NCBI GenBank assembly: GCA_030706105.1
Contig: JAUZPC010000161.1
Location: forward strand, 1-6,671
DNA: 6,671 bases
Reading direction: 5' to 3'
Origin: Bacteroidota bacterium
GTDB lineage: Bacteria; Bacteroidota; Ignavibacteria; Ignavibacteriales; Ignavibacteriaceae
In this document: piece by piece, positions 6,350 to 6,671 of the stretch
Numbering within the stretch: the first letter of the stretch is position 1
Layout: each line of letters starts with the position of its first letter
The notes under the pieces: generated by a model
Told to the model about the DNA's origin: nothing
The model's database searches: none
The model's input: the letters and a program-made list of their open reading frames with translations, nothing else
Translations under genes and position numbers: made by a program

Positions 6350-6375
6350 GCCCGGTACGGGCGGCATATTAGTAG
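6350..6375 (+). repeat. REP-like unit A (variant stem)
   Basis: The stem is GCCCG-GTA-CGGGC (6350-6362), followed by tail GGCATATTAGTAG (6363-6375). Stem positions 3 and 5 differ from the other units on both arms, so pairing is kept by compensating changes. The tail matches unit D at 10 of 13 positions. Confidence 0.65.
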
Positions 6376-6402
6376 CATTTGAAGCGAAAGGAAGATTAAA
6401 GA

Positions 6403-6428
6403 GCTCCGTGGGAGCGATATGTTGTCTT
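6403..6428 (+). repeat. REP-like unit B
   Basis: The stem is GCTCC-GTG-GGAGC (6403-6415), followed by tail GATATGTTGTCTT (6416-6428). The tail keeps the ATRTT core but has diverged in its second half. It starts 53 bp after unit A, in the same orientation. Confidence 0.6.
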
Positions 6429-6471
6429 ATTATTTTATTCGTATAACCAACGAAGATACCCGAATCCGTCT

Positions 6472-6497
6472 TTACTTTTATACCGCTCCTATGGAGC
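6472..6497 (-). repeat. REP-like unit C (inverted)
   Basis: On the minus strand the stem is GCTCC-ATA-GGAGC (6497-6485), followed by tail GGTATAAAAGTAA (6484-6472). The tail matches unit A at 9 of 13 positions. Confidence 0.6.
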
Positions 6498-6523
6498 TCA
6501 TCTATAATATATTATCATAATTT

Positions 6524-6549
6524 CTACTAACGTGTCGCTCCTACGGAGC
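6524..6549 (-). repeat. REP-like unit D (inverted)
   Basis: On the minus strand the stem is GCTCC-GTA-GGAGC (6549-6537), followed by tail GACACGTTAGTAG (6536-6524). It lies 52 bp from unit C, in the same orientation. Confidence 0.65.
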
Positions 6550-6561
6550 TTCTTTACACAC

Positions 6562-6639
6562 TTATTTTTTTGTTACTGCATAGAGCATCCATTACATAAT
6601 TTCCTCGTATTATCAATGTGGGTCGATATTCCAGTACAT
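6562..6639 (-). pseudogene. Possible decayed N-terminal gene fragment, lgt-like
   Basis: Reading minus from the ATG at 6639-6637 gives MYWNIDPH, two stops, then in the same frame YEEIM, a stop, and WMLYAVTKK. The pieces recall the start of prolipoprotein diacylglyceryl transferase (Lgt), where a W-N-x-D-P segment is followed by an (I/L)R-(W/Y)-YG(L/M)-(L/M)(Y/F)A stretch. Three in-frame stops would make it a dead remnant. The match is short and made from memory, so this is a suggestion only. Confidence 0.15.
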
Positions 6640-6671
6640 CGTTAAATACGAAAAATTAGAAGAAAAGCATA

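Larger units (their letters stand above)
6350..6549. repeat. Cluster of four REP-like hairpin units in two facing tandem pairs
   Basis: Four units share the plan of a 5-bp stem, a triloop of the form RTR, then a 13-nt tail resembling GRYATRTTAGTAG. Two units point right (6350, 6403; period 53) and two point left (from 6497 and 6549; period 52). This layout resembles the BIME-like clusters formed by REP elements between genes. The cluster begins 96 nt after the rdgB stop codon. Confidence 0.75.
6255..6671. other. 417-bp stretch without a convincing gene, carrying a repeat cluster
   Basis: 6255-6349 is richer in G+C than the surroundings and purine-rich on the plus strand; it holds no recognised RNA family and no good terminator. 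6350-6549 holds four REP-like units (listed separately). 6550-6671 is A/T-rich, with a possible inverted pair TCGTATT (6605-6611) / AATACGA (6645-6651) and a possible gene remnant on the minus strand. Two minus-strand frames are open across 6255-6400, but this is expected from the purine bias, and neither has a start with a ribosome binding site. Confidence 0.6.

Noticed and set aside
6230..6511. A 93-residue minus-strand open frame crossing the repeat cluster and the end of rdgB
   Set aside because: The first ATG is at 6367, there is no ribosome binding site, a second minus-strand frame is also open over 6255-6400 because the plus strand is purine-rich, and it runs through two repeat hairpins and antisense into rdgB.
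6350..6549. The regularly spaced repeats as a small CRISPR array
   Set aside because: There are only two units per orientation, the units are short hairpins with a diverging tail, orientation flips between pairs, and no cas gene is present.

Overview
The window is AT-rich (about one third G+C by eye) and reads as chromosomal sequence from a member of the Bacteroidota / Ignavibacteria (FCB) group. Support comes from one good match and two weaker matches to the Bacteroidota-type promoter (TTG about 20 nt before TAnnTTTG), from Shine-Dalgarno sites that are clear at some genes and absent at others, and from protein types typical of that group (DUF1697, a THUMP RNA methyltransferase of Bacteroidota-like N-terminus, a CxxC carboxymuconolactone decarboxylase-like protein). 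The species assignment is inference.

Layout. 1-385 (minus): N-terminal part of an exported serine beta-lactamase-like / peptidase S12 protein that runs off the left edge. 386-601: short intergenic stretch with a strong terminator for the next minus-strand gene. 602-1024 (minus): an unrecognised 140-residue exported protein. 1025-1274: divergent AT-rich promoter region. 1275-1919 and 1935-2480 (plus): a HAD phosphatase and a DUF1697 protein, 15 nt apart and probably co-transcribed. 2482-2706 (minus): a small basic helix-turn-helix-like protein, convergent with DUF1697 (1 nt between stop codons) and divergent from the following operon. 2811-6254 (plus): a compact four-gene operon: THUMP RNA methyltransferase, CxxC AhpD-like protein, ATZ/TRZ-type amidohydrolase (MTA/SAH/5'-deoxyadenosine deaminase-like) and RdgB-type dITP/XTP pyrophosphatase. 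The last two junctions are 1-nt stop/start overlaps (TAATG and TAGTG). 6255-6671: no convincing gene, but an organised cluster of four REP-like hairpin repeats and, at the right edge, a possible decayed gene fragment.

How the parts fit. Most genes are housekeeping. The operon makes loose chemical sense: SAM-dependent RNA methylation makes S-adenosylhomocysteine, the deaminase is of the family that deaminates SAH/MTA/5'-deoxyadenosine to inosine analogues, and RdgB removes inosine- and xanthosine-type triphosphates. The least ordinary structure is the repeat cluster at 6350-6549: two head-to-tail pairs of hairpin units facing each other, each pair with a 52-53 bp period, and one unit with a different stem sequence that still pairs perfectly.
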